From Apus apus (taxonomy: Eukaryota; Chordata; Aves; Apodiformes; Apodidae): a stretch of 64,000 bases of DNA. The notes beneath the pieces were generated by a model. The model saw nothing but the letters and a program-made list of their open reading frames with translations. It was not told the origin of the DNA and did no database searches. Location: positions 166,524,274-166,588,273 of the forward strand of contig NC_067282.1 of assembly GCF_020740795.1 (NCBI RefSeq). The letters run 5' to 3'. Numbering within the stretch: the first letter of the stretch is position 1; each line of letters begins with the position of its first letter. This document shows positions 1-12,000 of the stretch, one piece after another. Position numbers and translations under genes: made by a program.

Positions 1-35
1 AGACTGAAGAAGATATATTTTCCATGGGTCATGGG
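1..35 (+). CDS. OSBPL8: Probable OSBPL8 exon fragment (3' end of the exon before 506)
   Basis: The sequence ends at a strong donor, GG|GTAAGT, at 35/36. Read in the phase that the next exon requires, it gives [11 protein letters not shown] without a stop. This is a plausible Ser/Asp/Glu-rich stretch of the low-complexity ORP8 N-terminus, which sits just before the SESKL segment. The exon start is outside the window. The call rests on the donor and on phase agreement, not on strong protein similarity. Confidence 0.55.
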
Positions 36-3000
36 GTAAGTGCCTCTATAACAATCCATTCAGAGGAGCTGTCAAGATATGAATGAAAATGTTGCAATTT
101 GTATGTCACTGGAACATGGGAATGAGTCATGTTTAAACATTAAGTTTCTCCTAAAACCTTCTCTCTCTGCTAAAATGCCTGACCAGTCAAGACAGCAACA
201 TACCAAGTACAAGCTGCGTTGGCTAAATATTTACTGTATACAGTTTAGCTTTTTCTGGAGGAATCTCAGCCTTCTTTCCCATAAAAATACAGAGTCTTTT
301 ATGAAAAAATACTCCATAAGTAGGAGGTTAATAGCTCACATTACAAGTTGTGATTTGTGGTTTTAAGTGAGAGGTACAGTAAAGAAGTGAATGGAAATTG
401 GAAGCTTACAAACACAACTGTGCACTTGAAACACTTTCTAGAGTGCCTGCAACAGTAATATGTCTTTCATTGTAATTTATTTATTACACATTTTGTGAAT
501 TTCAGTCTGAATCCAAGCTTTTCAATGGCTCTGAGAAGGACATCTCTCTATCTTCAAGCAAGCTTACAAAAAAAGAATCTCTCAAGGTGAATTAATTTCC
601 AAGTATCTCTTAATGGACTATAAGTTTTACCATATTCTCAAATGAGAAGACAGAAATGTAGTGATGAGACTTATATGAAATATTTAAGCATTGTGAGAAG
701 CAGTGGTATTGAATCTCTTCAAATCTTATTGTACTGATACTTGAGTATGGGCTTCTGTAATAGAGTCTTTAAAATGGCTCAAGATTATAGAATAATACAG
801 AAGACTTTAGGATAATGGAGGTTGGCAGGGACCTCGAGTCATCTACGTGCAATGAAATGACAAATTCTTGAAGTTATAACTCACTCATAGTACCTCTGTT
901 TATTCTGCTGCCTTCTTCCTCCTCTGTTGTAGCAAGACCAAACTCCACTCTTTGGTAGATAATCAGGAGAAACATAACATTATTTGCCTCTAAAAGAGGG
1001 AGATACATTGCTGCAAATTTCTGCTGGAGAGAGAAAGTAATTGGTGGGTAAAGACTACTGATCAGATAATGTACCTGTAAATCTGACAACCATCAAATTG
1101 TTGTTCACACCTTGGAGTCAAATACTGTGTTTTAAAGCTACTTCTCTGTGTCTGTATTACAATTGAATTTAGCGAGTTTTTTCTCAGCTTGTATTAATAG
1201 ATGTCTTTTTGTGCTCCTATTACTGGTTGATGGCTGTGGCATTTTAAATATTTTTATTATTATTTACAGGTTCAAAAGAAAAATTACAGAGAAGAAAAGA
1301 AGAGAGCTACAAAAGAATTGCTTAGCACTATCACTGATCCATCAGTTATTGTTATGGCCGACTGGTTGAAGGTCAGAATCCAAGTGTGAAACCTGAGTTG
1401 AAGATGTAGCAGCTGTTCTCTGCCTTCTGACCAGATTAGAAAAGGCTCAATCTTTTACTTGTTGTTAATGTTTTTCTGCAAGCACAGCAGTTGCTAAGTG
1501 CAGTCCAGGGTCTCTGTGCTCACATCCTGGGGGAATAATAGAGGAACATAGCTCCCACTTCAGTCACCATAGCCACATGCATCTTGTCTGTATAGCCATT
1601 AACTTCAGATGAGTTTGGTTTATGATTATTGTTTATACTTTGTATTTTACACTTTGAATTAAAGCTTTGTTACATCTGTAACAATAGTGAAAGTGGTTCA
1701 ATCATACTAGATATTTGAATAGAGATTTCTGTGTGTATTAATTTCTGGTAATTTTCCTTTCCTCTTTTAAGAATTAACTGTCCTCTAATACTGGTACAAA
1801 AGGTGAGGAATTAGTTTTTCCATGGTAGCAGTCAGTGTCATCAACAGTAGTGCAGTTTATATATTTGTATATAATTCCTTAAATTTATATATACATCCCT
1901 TCAAAATTGTACAAGAAAAAAGATCTGTTACCAATTTTTATAGTTAGCTCCAAACAATAGTTTGTCTGGAAGAGTTTCTCCAGTGCTTGCAAAAATCATT
2001 GTAAATAGGCTAAAACCTTGCTCAGAGGTCAAGTTGGCATTCAGTCCTACTGACACATAAGTAGGGTTAACAGAATTAATGCAAGCAGTCTAATCAGATG
2101 TGTAAATTCAGGGATCTTATATTGCACGTATGGGTTGAAGCCAACAGTGTTATAAGAGGTTTCATTTAGGAAGTTTTAAGTGTATCTGAGTTATTTTGTA
2201 AATATCCTGTTTTTCTTACCTGAGGTCTGCCCTGTTTTTAGAGGATCTCTGTTTCCAAAGATTATCCTGTCTTCATGCTAGTGATAAAATATGTTCCTGA
2301 TAGTAAAATTAATGAAGTTTCCAGATTAATTGCCATACTTCACAAATCTGGATCTGTGCGTACCCATTTGTATTAATCAAAAAAGAATAGAAGAGTGCGC
2401 ATTGAAATTGTACCTTGGTATTGGCTTTGATAAGCCTGGGTAAACTTTTAATAGACCTGATAAACTTGGCTTGAAATAAAACCTAATAAATAATTTCATT
2501 TTACTTTTCATTTTGTTAAGGGAAATGAGTTTGGTATTAGCTTCACTGAGCTGTAACTGTAACTATTTCTCTTTTAGATTCGGGGTACCTTGAAAAGCTG
2601 GACCAAACTGTGGTGTGTACTGAAACCAGGAGTGTTGCTTGTTTACAAAACCCCAAAAAATGGCCAGTGGGTAGGAACAGTGCTCCTGAACGCTTGTGAA
2701 CTCATTGAGAGGCCTTCTAAAAAAGATGGCTTTTGCTTCAAACTCTTTCATCCTTTGGAGCAGTCCATATGGGCTATAAAGGTTAGTAGCAGCATGTATG
2801 GTTCTTAACAGATGACCAGCATTAGCCAGCTATGAATAAAGACAACCTTAATTAAAAGCTGAATGGCATTTTCTGTTATAACTTAGATGGTTTGTTCATG
2901 CTGAATATAAGCCTTCAACATCTAGTCCTCCTCATCACAAAAAGTATTTGATTTATGCTGCTCTATATATTCCAGTAGCTTCAGAAGTGTGGTGTATGGA

Positions 3001-6000
3001 CAGATGCCATTAAAGAAGTTAATGCCATCACTGGCAATCATGTAAATGGAAGGAATGAGTCTATAATGTTGTTTTTTACATCAGTCAAATCTGAGAAATT
3101 AAGGAGGGAAGTGATTGGCCAAAATGGAACAGTTGAAATGTGTTACAAACATTTCTTGCCTTCCAGCACTATATTAACACAATAAAATGTCACCCTCACT
3201 CAATTTGTTTGTAGAAGTAAACATTCAAATCACTTCCTTGTTTAATAATAGCTTATATTGCAACATGTTAGCCAAGTGTATTTTTTTTTCTGAAAAGATA
3301 AATATTTTCCTTCAGTTCTGGTGTCTTATTTACTTAGTCATACATGGCATAATATTGTGAGCAGCTCTTATCTGTAAGCATTGAAAAGCACCATGTGTTC
3401 TGCACAGTGAAGGTTTATTTCAGTTTCTCCTAAGAATCTCTAATGTTTGCTATTACTCATTGTTTATACACAAACGATTGTAGTCTGTGTTTTGTGTTTG
3501 CATATGGAGAGGTGTGGAAGCACAGCACAAGTGAACTTACCTCCTGAAATGTCATCTTGCTTTAGATGAAATTACTGTACATTATCAGGGCCCTTGTCAT
3601 AACAAATTATGCAACATACGTCTTAAGATACTTAGTAATTTGAGATTGTATCTTCTGGAACTGAAATTTATATAGATGGGCTGCCACATCTGTAGAATGT
3701 GCTGCATTGATTTTGTTAGTTGTCTCAGACTAGGAAGTCAGTCAACTAGTATAAATCCTGATGTTTGTGGTCTTTCTGAATTACCTTTATCAGTGTTATC
3801 TAAATTTACCAAAACTTAGATAAAATCTTTTGTGATTTCTTTTGAACAATTTTATTTTAATATTGCTTAGAAGGAGTTCACTAAATAGTGGTGATCTCAC
3901 ATTTGCAGAACACAAACTTCATATCCTTTTTCAAAGCTATAGGGTTTGGTGTTGATGTGACTTAATTATATACGATCTTGTATACATACAGTGCAAAGTG
4001 GTGGCCTGTCTGCAGGAGATCACAAATCAGTCTTATATTTCTTTATTGCTTGGCAATGAGAAATGGATTTGTTTGTTTTTTTAACTAGATATTTAGAATT
4101 TAGAGGACATGCCCCACCAGATTTTTACTTTTTTAAGGTAGGTCAAATTTTGAACCTGACCAAGTTGATATTGTCCATTTTAAATGTGCTGAGAGCTGGA
4201 GTGGCATTTGTTCATTTTGGTATGGCTATTTGCAGTTGAGAATTACTGGATTTAAATAGATGAAAGGCCCTGAAGTTTGAAACCTTTTTCTGCCTTGTTT
4301 ACCCAGTCAATCATCATGTCCTAGTTACAGAGTTATTCTCATGAGGCAAACTCTCATGAGCGTAGCAGCGATTCACTGATGTACGAGAACGAGCCTGAAG
4401 TCTAAGGCAAAATGAACCTTGTTTGCAGTCAGTGCAGGAAGATGACATTGCAAGAAACACTTACACAGGTGCAAGTACTGCAGGAGATTTTCTCACTTGA
4501 ACACACTTCCCACAGTGTGTCCTTCTGGCAGACTGCACGTTCTCTTCTGCAGTAGTTTGTGGCCAGTCCCTTCACACGCTCCCTTAAGCCTGTTGCTGTG
4601 GTCTTTGATGTTCCTCCTGAACTCTCAGGTACCTTGTTCTGTCTTTCTCATGTGCCCAGTTCTGATACCATTTCAGTTTTCTGAAACTAATAACTAGAAA
4701 AGTTACTGCAAGTAATTTTTAATGAATAAATTTAGTCATATCTGACTGCTTGTCAGTTTTCATTGCTTTCTCTTGAGTGTTCATGGCATTTGAGTTTTAT
4801 TGGCATGAACATTCTGTAGGAAGTAAGCTTCAAGGTTTTTTTTAATCTAGTGGAATTTTTAACTTACCCCTCACCTTGTTTGGAGTGGTTGTACCATCTT
4901 TCTGTCAGGAACAGAGACAGTTCAAATAAAGTCACCGAACAAATGGAAAATAACGTCTGCCTGGTACAGAACACTAACATACTAAAATTTTATTTTGAAA
5001 CCATAATGGGTGGTATCAAAGAAAAATGTCCAGTGCTTTTGGAACAGTAATCAATTAGAGGAAATCAAGATCTGCAAGCAGTTATTCCAAAATAAGTCAG
5101 CCTACTTAAATTTTCACTGCAAATTATTTGTTCGGTTTTAATTAATGTATTGTTAAAGCACCTAGGGTAGTAAAGCTTTCTTGCATTAAAGAAAAAAACA
5201 AAACAAGCCAAACACCAACACCACGCTTCATCTCTGAATTGTAGTTGTTTGGTACAGAGCAAGCAGTGTACCCTGCATAGTCCCACTGTAAAGCCCTAGA
5301 GAGGAGAGATCTCAGTGGCAGAGTGCCCTTGGTCTGTGTCCTGTGACCTGAGGATTTTGAGGATGGTTGAGGCCTTTGCATGGTGCTGGTGCACCCACAG
5401 CACCACGGTCCCCATGGTGCAGCACCCACCACCTTTTCCATCCCTGGCACTGTTCCTGGGTGATCTCCCCTCCCCAGGGGCCCATGAAAACAAGATCTCT
5501 TTCCTGCCCATCTGCCCTCAGGGTGGGGAGTGCTCATGCATGGGGTTGTCGCTCCTGGTTCTCATAACTCCCTAACTCCTAATCCCCATGTTGCTTCACC
5601 AAAGACTTCTTGTAGGTGCACCAGAGGGGAACTGAGGTTTGGAATCTCGTTCCTAACACCAAAGTTGCTGTTACTCCATACTGACTATTTGGGAGTTTCT
5701 GAACATCATTTACACCAGCACTAGCTTGCCTGTATTGGTATTTAAGTGCCACCAAGACTCCTTGTTACTTGCCTCTTGCCCTCAGAAACGTTCTGGCTGT
5801 TTCATTTGCTTGCTTCTAAAATATCTGCCTTTATCTGCTTTTGCTAAATACTTCTGCTGGCTTTCCGATTCCCTCTTCTAAGTCTTGGACTGCCTTTTCA
5901 TTAGTCTCCTACCTGGGGGAAATCAGTCCAAACCAAAACATGTTAACTCATCAGTTAGGCAGGCTTAACCCAGCTTTCAATGACAGCTTCAAGTATGTTT

Positions 6001-9000
6001 AATACAGCCCTCTTTGCCTACCGGTTGTCTTAAAGTTGTCTTGAAGGGACTTTAAAATAACTGTTCAGCATTGTATTCCAAAATGAAGTTTGACAGAAAT
6101 TGAAAGGTCTTTTGGATTATTATTTTTTTCTTTTAATTTGGAATGTGAGGTATTTCATAATGAAAACTAAACTTTGCATTTGACATCCTTTGTGTGTCTT
6201 TTAGTTGAACATATCATCAGTGTCCTGCTGATACCCTTTATAGAAAGACTTAAGCATCTAAATGTCTTTTATGGACCCAGTCATAATATTTTTTAATTTT
6301 TTTTCTTATTTAAATTCTAAGCCTAGAGTTAGGCACCTAAATATCGTGTGCAATTGACTACTGGATAGATAGAGAGGTTGAAGGGGTAGGAGGGAGAGAC
6401 AAAGGATGAGTGGGTTCCCATAGCAATACATAGTGTTTGGGTGGGAGGAGTTATTTCTATTTTATTTACAATAAATTAACTCATCAGTCTTCTGAAGACA
6501 AACAAAAATCCAGCTGTTCTGGAACATAGGATGCTGCTGAGACACCAAATGCATTGTCATGGAAAATGAGCATGAAGTGGATCGCTGAAGAGGGCCTCTG
6601 GTTCTCTGCAGGGGTTTTGCTTGCCCCTCTGTCTCCCTGTGCTGTGAACTGTAGCATCCCTGTAGAATTGAGAGGAACCTTTGGTGTCCTGGACTGCAGG
6701 GGCAAAAGCCAATTGCTGGACAAATGTGCCTTCTACTAGGCAGCATTTGTTGTAAATCAACTCTCTCGAACCATCTCACAGACATGTCTCTTGTTTTGCT
6801 TGCTTGCTTTCAGTTTTACCTCTTCAGCTGAAATATGGAGATGAAGAGAAATTGCTTGTGCTTGTGATCTCTCTACATCCATCTGCAGGAATCCCCAGTC
6901 AGTGAGGGTGACTCCCCCATGGCATTTCTTTGGATGCTTTTGTCACCTTGCTATAAGTAAAATCAGCAGGGCATTTCCAAGTTACTATGCTGAGTCTGAT
7001 TTACAAAAAATCCCCAGCAAACATCAAAAATAATTTGAATCCCAAAGACCGTTCTTTTTAAAGTGGGGTTGGATTGTTGAATTGGGAACTATACTTAGAA
7101 TGACCTCTTTGAAGAAGAAATCCAGTAAAAGAGGGCTGTCCATCTTTCCATTCATGTCTTCATTAGATGTTGCTAAGTGACAGTAAATAGCCCTGCAGTG
7201 TGTCAGCTTTTTATTGCACTGAATGATAAAAACTGTAAAGCTGAAATAAAATATCTGATGCTTTTTCTTGTTTTATGTATTTCAAGGGTCCCAAAGGCGA
7301 AGCAGTTGGTTCTATAACTCAGCCATTGCCCAGCAGTTACTTGATCATCCGAGCTGCTTCAGAATCAGATGGTAAGTAGATATTTAAGTGTTCTTCTACA
7401 GTGACAGCAGTTAGTTATTAGAAAGAGATGGCTTTATTTGTCTTGCCATGTCTATTACAGCACTGTAATTGCAGTTTAATAATTGTTAAGTTTCCCACTT
7501 TGTGCATTCAGTTGTCTTAGTACTTGTAGTTTTTCATGGTTATTAAAGGAAAATTTTGACCTGAAGAAGCTGTCATTGAACTCCTTGAAGTTGCCCTACA
7601 TAGGCTGGGTAGAGGAATGGGTAAGGTTTATTTCAGATTCAACTATATTAGTGTATATCTGTATCCTCAAGCTAGTGCTTTTCTAAAGTGCTAATGTCAA
7701 CATTCTTTCTAATGAAGGAATTTCTTATTATAAATTGCAGCAGCAGCACAGAGTTCTAGTAGTAAACATTCCCTCAAAGTACAGGTTTGTAACAGCCGTC
7801 ATCACTGGGAAGTTAGTGGTCATTATCAGTGCAACCATCTTCAAAGGTTACAACATGGAAACAAAATTTAAGACAGTTATATAACCTTTATAGCAGCGTC
7901 CTTCCTTCTACTGGTTAATTAATCATATCCCTGCAGACTTTAAAAATAGGACTCTGAAAAATGCATTAGATACATGGAAACGAAGAAGTAAGAAGCAGAA
8001 AAAACACTCAAATTTCAGTTACTTTTTGAAAAAAAAATTAAAAATTGCTATTCTATAATGAAATGTCATTTATATGCTATCATAGCTCATTTTCCACATT
8101 GTTATTGTATTACATGAGCAAATTTTGCCAACTGATGCAGTTATTTAGTCTTCAAAACTAGAACAGGGCTGTAGACAACTTTGGAGGAATTCAACAGTTA
8201 GGTCCTGGATGGAAACATACTTGCATTAAGGAAGAAATGCTGGAATATGCTCTAAGAGAATAATGATTTACCTTGCTTGTCCTACCCTGAAGCATCCCTT
8301 GTACGAGAGCTGGGTAGCTGTGAGTTGTTTTTGTGTCTCCCCTAGATTAGAAAATCCAATACATGTGATATCAGTGACTGAAGTGTGTCTTCAAAGGCAA
8401 TGAAAACAGACCCAAAAGAACTGTGAAATTAGGAAATGGAAGTTGTATAGTTCAGTTAAATCCTTAATTTTTAGTCTAATAATAGATTTCTTTTCAGGCA
8501 GGTGTTGGATGGATGCTTTGGAGCTAGCCCTGAAATGTTCAAGTCTGCTTAAACGTACAATGATTAGAGAAGGTAAAGAACATGATTTGAACTCTTCAGC
8601 AGACAGCACTCATGTCTCTCTCTATGGTCTGCTTCGTGCTAACAACTTGCACAGTGGAGAAAACTTACCGTAAGTGAATGAATTACTAAATCTGATCGTC
8701 CTTTTTGCACAACCTTGTAGTGATAACTTCTCCACAGGGAGAATCTCTTTCTAAGGTCGCAGTTCCTTTTGCTCCTATATTCTCTCAGTATGCCTTATTT
8801 GCACTGTGTTTTATATTGTATGTGGGTAAAATGAAAAAAACCAACCACCTTTTTCAAGCAAAGTGGATACAGAGGAAAGTTTGGCTGAAGGAACTCAAAG
8901 TTGATTATCACATCAGTAAGTTTACATACTCAGTTAAACTGTTAAAGTTTAATTTTTTTTGTATCTTGAAGTTAGTCTCTTTAGCTTCACCTGAAAGCAA

Positions 9001-12000
9001 GCTTAGTACGTGTGACAAAAGTTGGTAGATGTAAATGTAAGTTGCTGATCTTTGGTTAAATAAATGAATAATCCTGTCATTATTTAAATGGTGTTGAAAG
9101 GAAAATTCGGAGCTTCCAAACCCCCTTGCTTTCTAACACTCCTTACCGAAGTGGGAGGCTGGGTGCAGCTGGGTAGGGATTCCAAGATGAAGACCCAATG
9201 ACAACAAACGAGCTGTTATTGAGCAGGCATTCTTTATTGCAGCGCTGGGCAGCACTGGGGATTCTCCACCATGAGTGCCCCGAGGAGTTAGGGAAACACC
9301 CCAACTAATACACACCAAAAGCATACATATTCAGTTCCGTGTCAGTGAGTTCCCAGAATTATTTTACATAGTCATTTTATTTCCTGGAATTGGCTATCTT
9401 TGTAATTATGCATGCTTGAGAGTCTCCTGGGGGGTCTTTGTTGATTCTAGTCCTTTGTCATCTTTGTCCTGTCTCTGGTCCTGGTCCTGTCTCCAGTCTC
9501 CCACTGGTCGATTGCCCAGGTGGGTCAGAATCAACATGAGTCTTGTCTGTAGGCACCACAGGTCTTAGAAGACTTAATGTTATCACAACCTGCAGGATGC
9601 TTGGCATCATTGGCTGACAGTTTTACAAAGCACATTGTTTTAAAAGTAACCCACCTGTTCAGCTAACTTAGTACAGCAAATTAATTATTTTAGTAAATTT
9701 TTATTAGGTTATATTTCTATTGAATCTACTAATGAGTATCCTATGACTGTCAGTGTCTGCATTTGAATAATCAGATGAATAATTATTTAGTCATCCTATT
9801 ATTAAATATACAAAAGTTGAAAGAATCTGGTTTCACCTTGGTATCTGATGTCCGAGTGCCCTTGAGTAACTCCCTGTTTATTTGAATAAATCCTCTCAGC
9901 CAGATTTTGGTAGCCTAAGCTTTTGTGAAAATACATCATTAAACAGGCACGGCAAATGAATGGTGTTTACAAACACTTCAATTGCGGTGCCAAAATGCAT
10001 TAGAAAATATAAAAAGATTTAGTGCTTTATTTGAAATAATTGAGTCTGAAGCTTAGCACTATGCACAGTTTCTCTCAGTAATCTTCCACCAATTCCATGT
10101 ACTTCCAGGTGGACATAAATTTATTTCAAGTAATGGCTTCCACCCCTGAAGATTTAGCTGTCTTACCTGTCTTTTCTGGGTGGGAAGGAATTTTGTCCTG
10201 CTGTAACGAGTACACTCCTGTATTGGAGACAAGACCTAGACTGGGAGAAGTGCGGTTCTTTGTTCCTTCTGGCATAGGTGCTCTGTGAAAAGCACAGAAA
10301 CTATTGCTCCCAGCCCAGGTTCTAGACCCTGTCCAGATGACCAAGCAGACTCAGCTACAATTTTGTTGTTTTCCATCATCTCATGGAAACAATAAAACTA
10401 CCGTGTACAATTCAGCTGGACATCTGTACTCATGAACGGTAGTTTAATATCAACAGCTGGCCTAGATTAAAATCACAGCAATTGTCTACAACTGTTAAGT
10501 ATAATTAAGACTAATGGTTTAATTAAGTAGATCTAAGGATATAGCACATTCTAAGGGTACCGAGTGTGCTTAACTATCTAAGCAACAAAACCTGCAGGCC
10601 TAGTTTTAATGGGGCTGGCAGGAAAGGGAGAAGAAAGGTACAAACTAGTTTTCCAAAGTTCAGTAATAGCAAAAGAAGATTCAAGGAAAACATTCGACTG
10701 ATACTTGTTGAAGACGATCACATGAAAAACAGATGAAGAAAAAGCAGAGGCATTCAAGTCCTTTTTTTTTGCCTCGGTCTTTAATGATACTCATGGAACT
10801 TGGGCTGCCCGACCCTGAGTTGAAAGACCACGAGTACGAAAATGGTGACTCTCTCCATCTGTAGACACTAAAATTGTTAAGAGACCAGTTTCATCAGCAG
10901 AATGTTCGCAAGGCCAGGGGACCGGGTGGGATTCATCCTAGAGTACTGAAGGAGCTAGCTGGTTTTATGGCAGGAACCCTCCTGACCATCTGTGGAGAAC
11001 CGGCCTTCCCAAATACCTGTCTCTCACTCACATTGGCCGCAATAGACGTAAACAGACAAATAAAAAAAAAAAGAGAAGAGGCGACAACACTGCGGGATGG
11101 GTGGGGCTGCGGCTGGGACCTACAGAACGAGGGACAGAGACGGCCAGTCCCACCTTGCTGTGTCTGCAGCCAGGACTCGGGCTTGGCAGGAGCTGCCTCC
11201 TGGGGCCGGGAGCCGAGCGGACTCAAAGACCGAGCAAAAGACGGTCATTGTGGGTCGTTATCGGTCGTTGCCGGTCGTTGTTCACAGCTGCGGGCAGAAA
11301 GGAGACAGAAGATAGAAGAAGGAGTAATAAGAGACCAAACAAAAGAAAGCCCGCCGAGGCTGTGTCCCTGCTTTCCCTCGGCTCGCTGCTTTTTCTCGTG
11401 GAGCCTGTTCGCCGAGGAGCTGCGGGGAAGGAGCCAAGAGGCGGAGGAGCGGAGCGGGAGCCCTCTAGCAGAGCGGATACAAACCAAAGGGCCCCGGGGG
11501 CCGTTGCCCCCCGCCGTTGCCGCCGGTCGCTGTGCCGCCCGCCGCAGCCGCAGCCCCGGACGCAGCCCGGGCCGCGCCGCCGCTGCTGCGGTTGCAGCTT
11601 AACGCCGCAGTTGCCGCCAAACCTATCGGCGTTTCTGAGACGGAAACTGTAAGAGAGACTCACTGACCGAGAAGTCTTTTCTCTCTGTCCTTCTCTGCTT
11701 TCTTTTCCCCGGGCGAAAATAATCAGCCACATTCACAGACACGCACCTCGCCTGGTCTGTGTGGGGAAATCTTGGGCTCTCTACCCTCGCTGTCATAGCG
11801 TTTCCTTCTATCGATTGCGTAGCGCGCTCAGATACCCAGTTCACAAGTACAAACGTTACACACCCCAAGTTTCATCTCCGGTAACCACGTTTGCACATCC
11901 AGCTCTCCCTTCCCACACTCCGTCTTGTAACGCTGTTACATTAAAGTGGTACTTGAAGCACACAGTCTCTGTGTTTGTGCCGGGGCGCGCGTCCGAGCGG

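Noticed and set aside
5290..5570. GC-rich patch as a possible unrecognised exon or repeat
   Set aside because: No domain, no consistent splice sites, and no known repeat match. The OSBPL8 exons on either side join in phase without it.
10874..11602. 242-codon open frame
   Set aside because: A chance fusion of a CR1 pol remnant with the inserted LTR. The second half is stop-poor GC-rich LTR sequence.
11101..11652. 183-codon frame and the antisense 169-codon frame at 11223-11732
   Set aside because: Both lie in the CpG-rich LTR core, have low-complexity Arg/Pro/Gly products, and show no retroviral protein motif.
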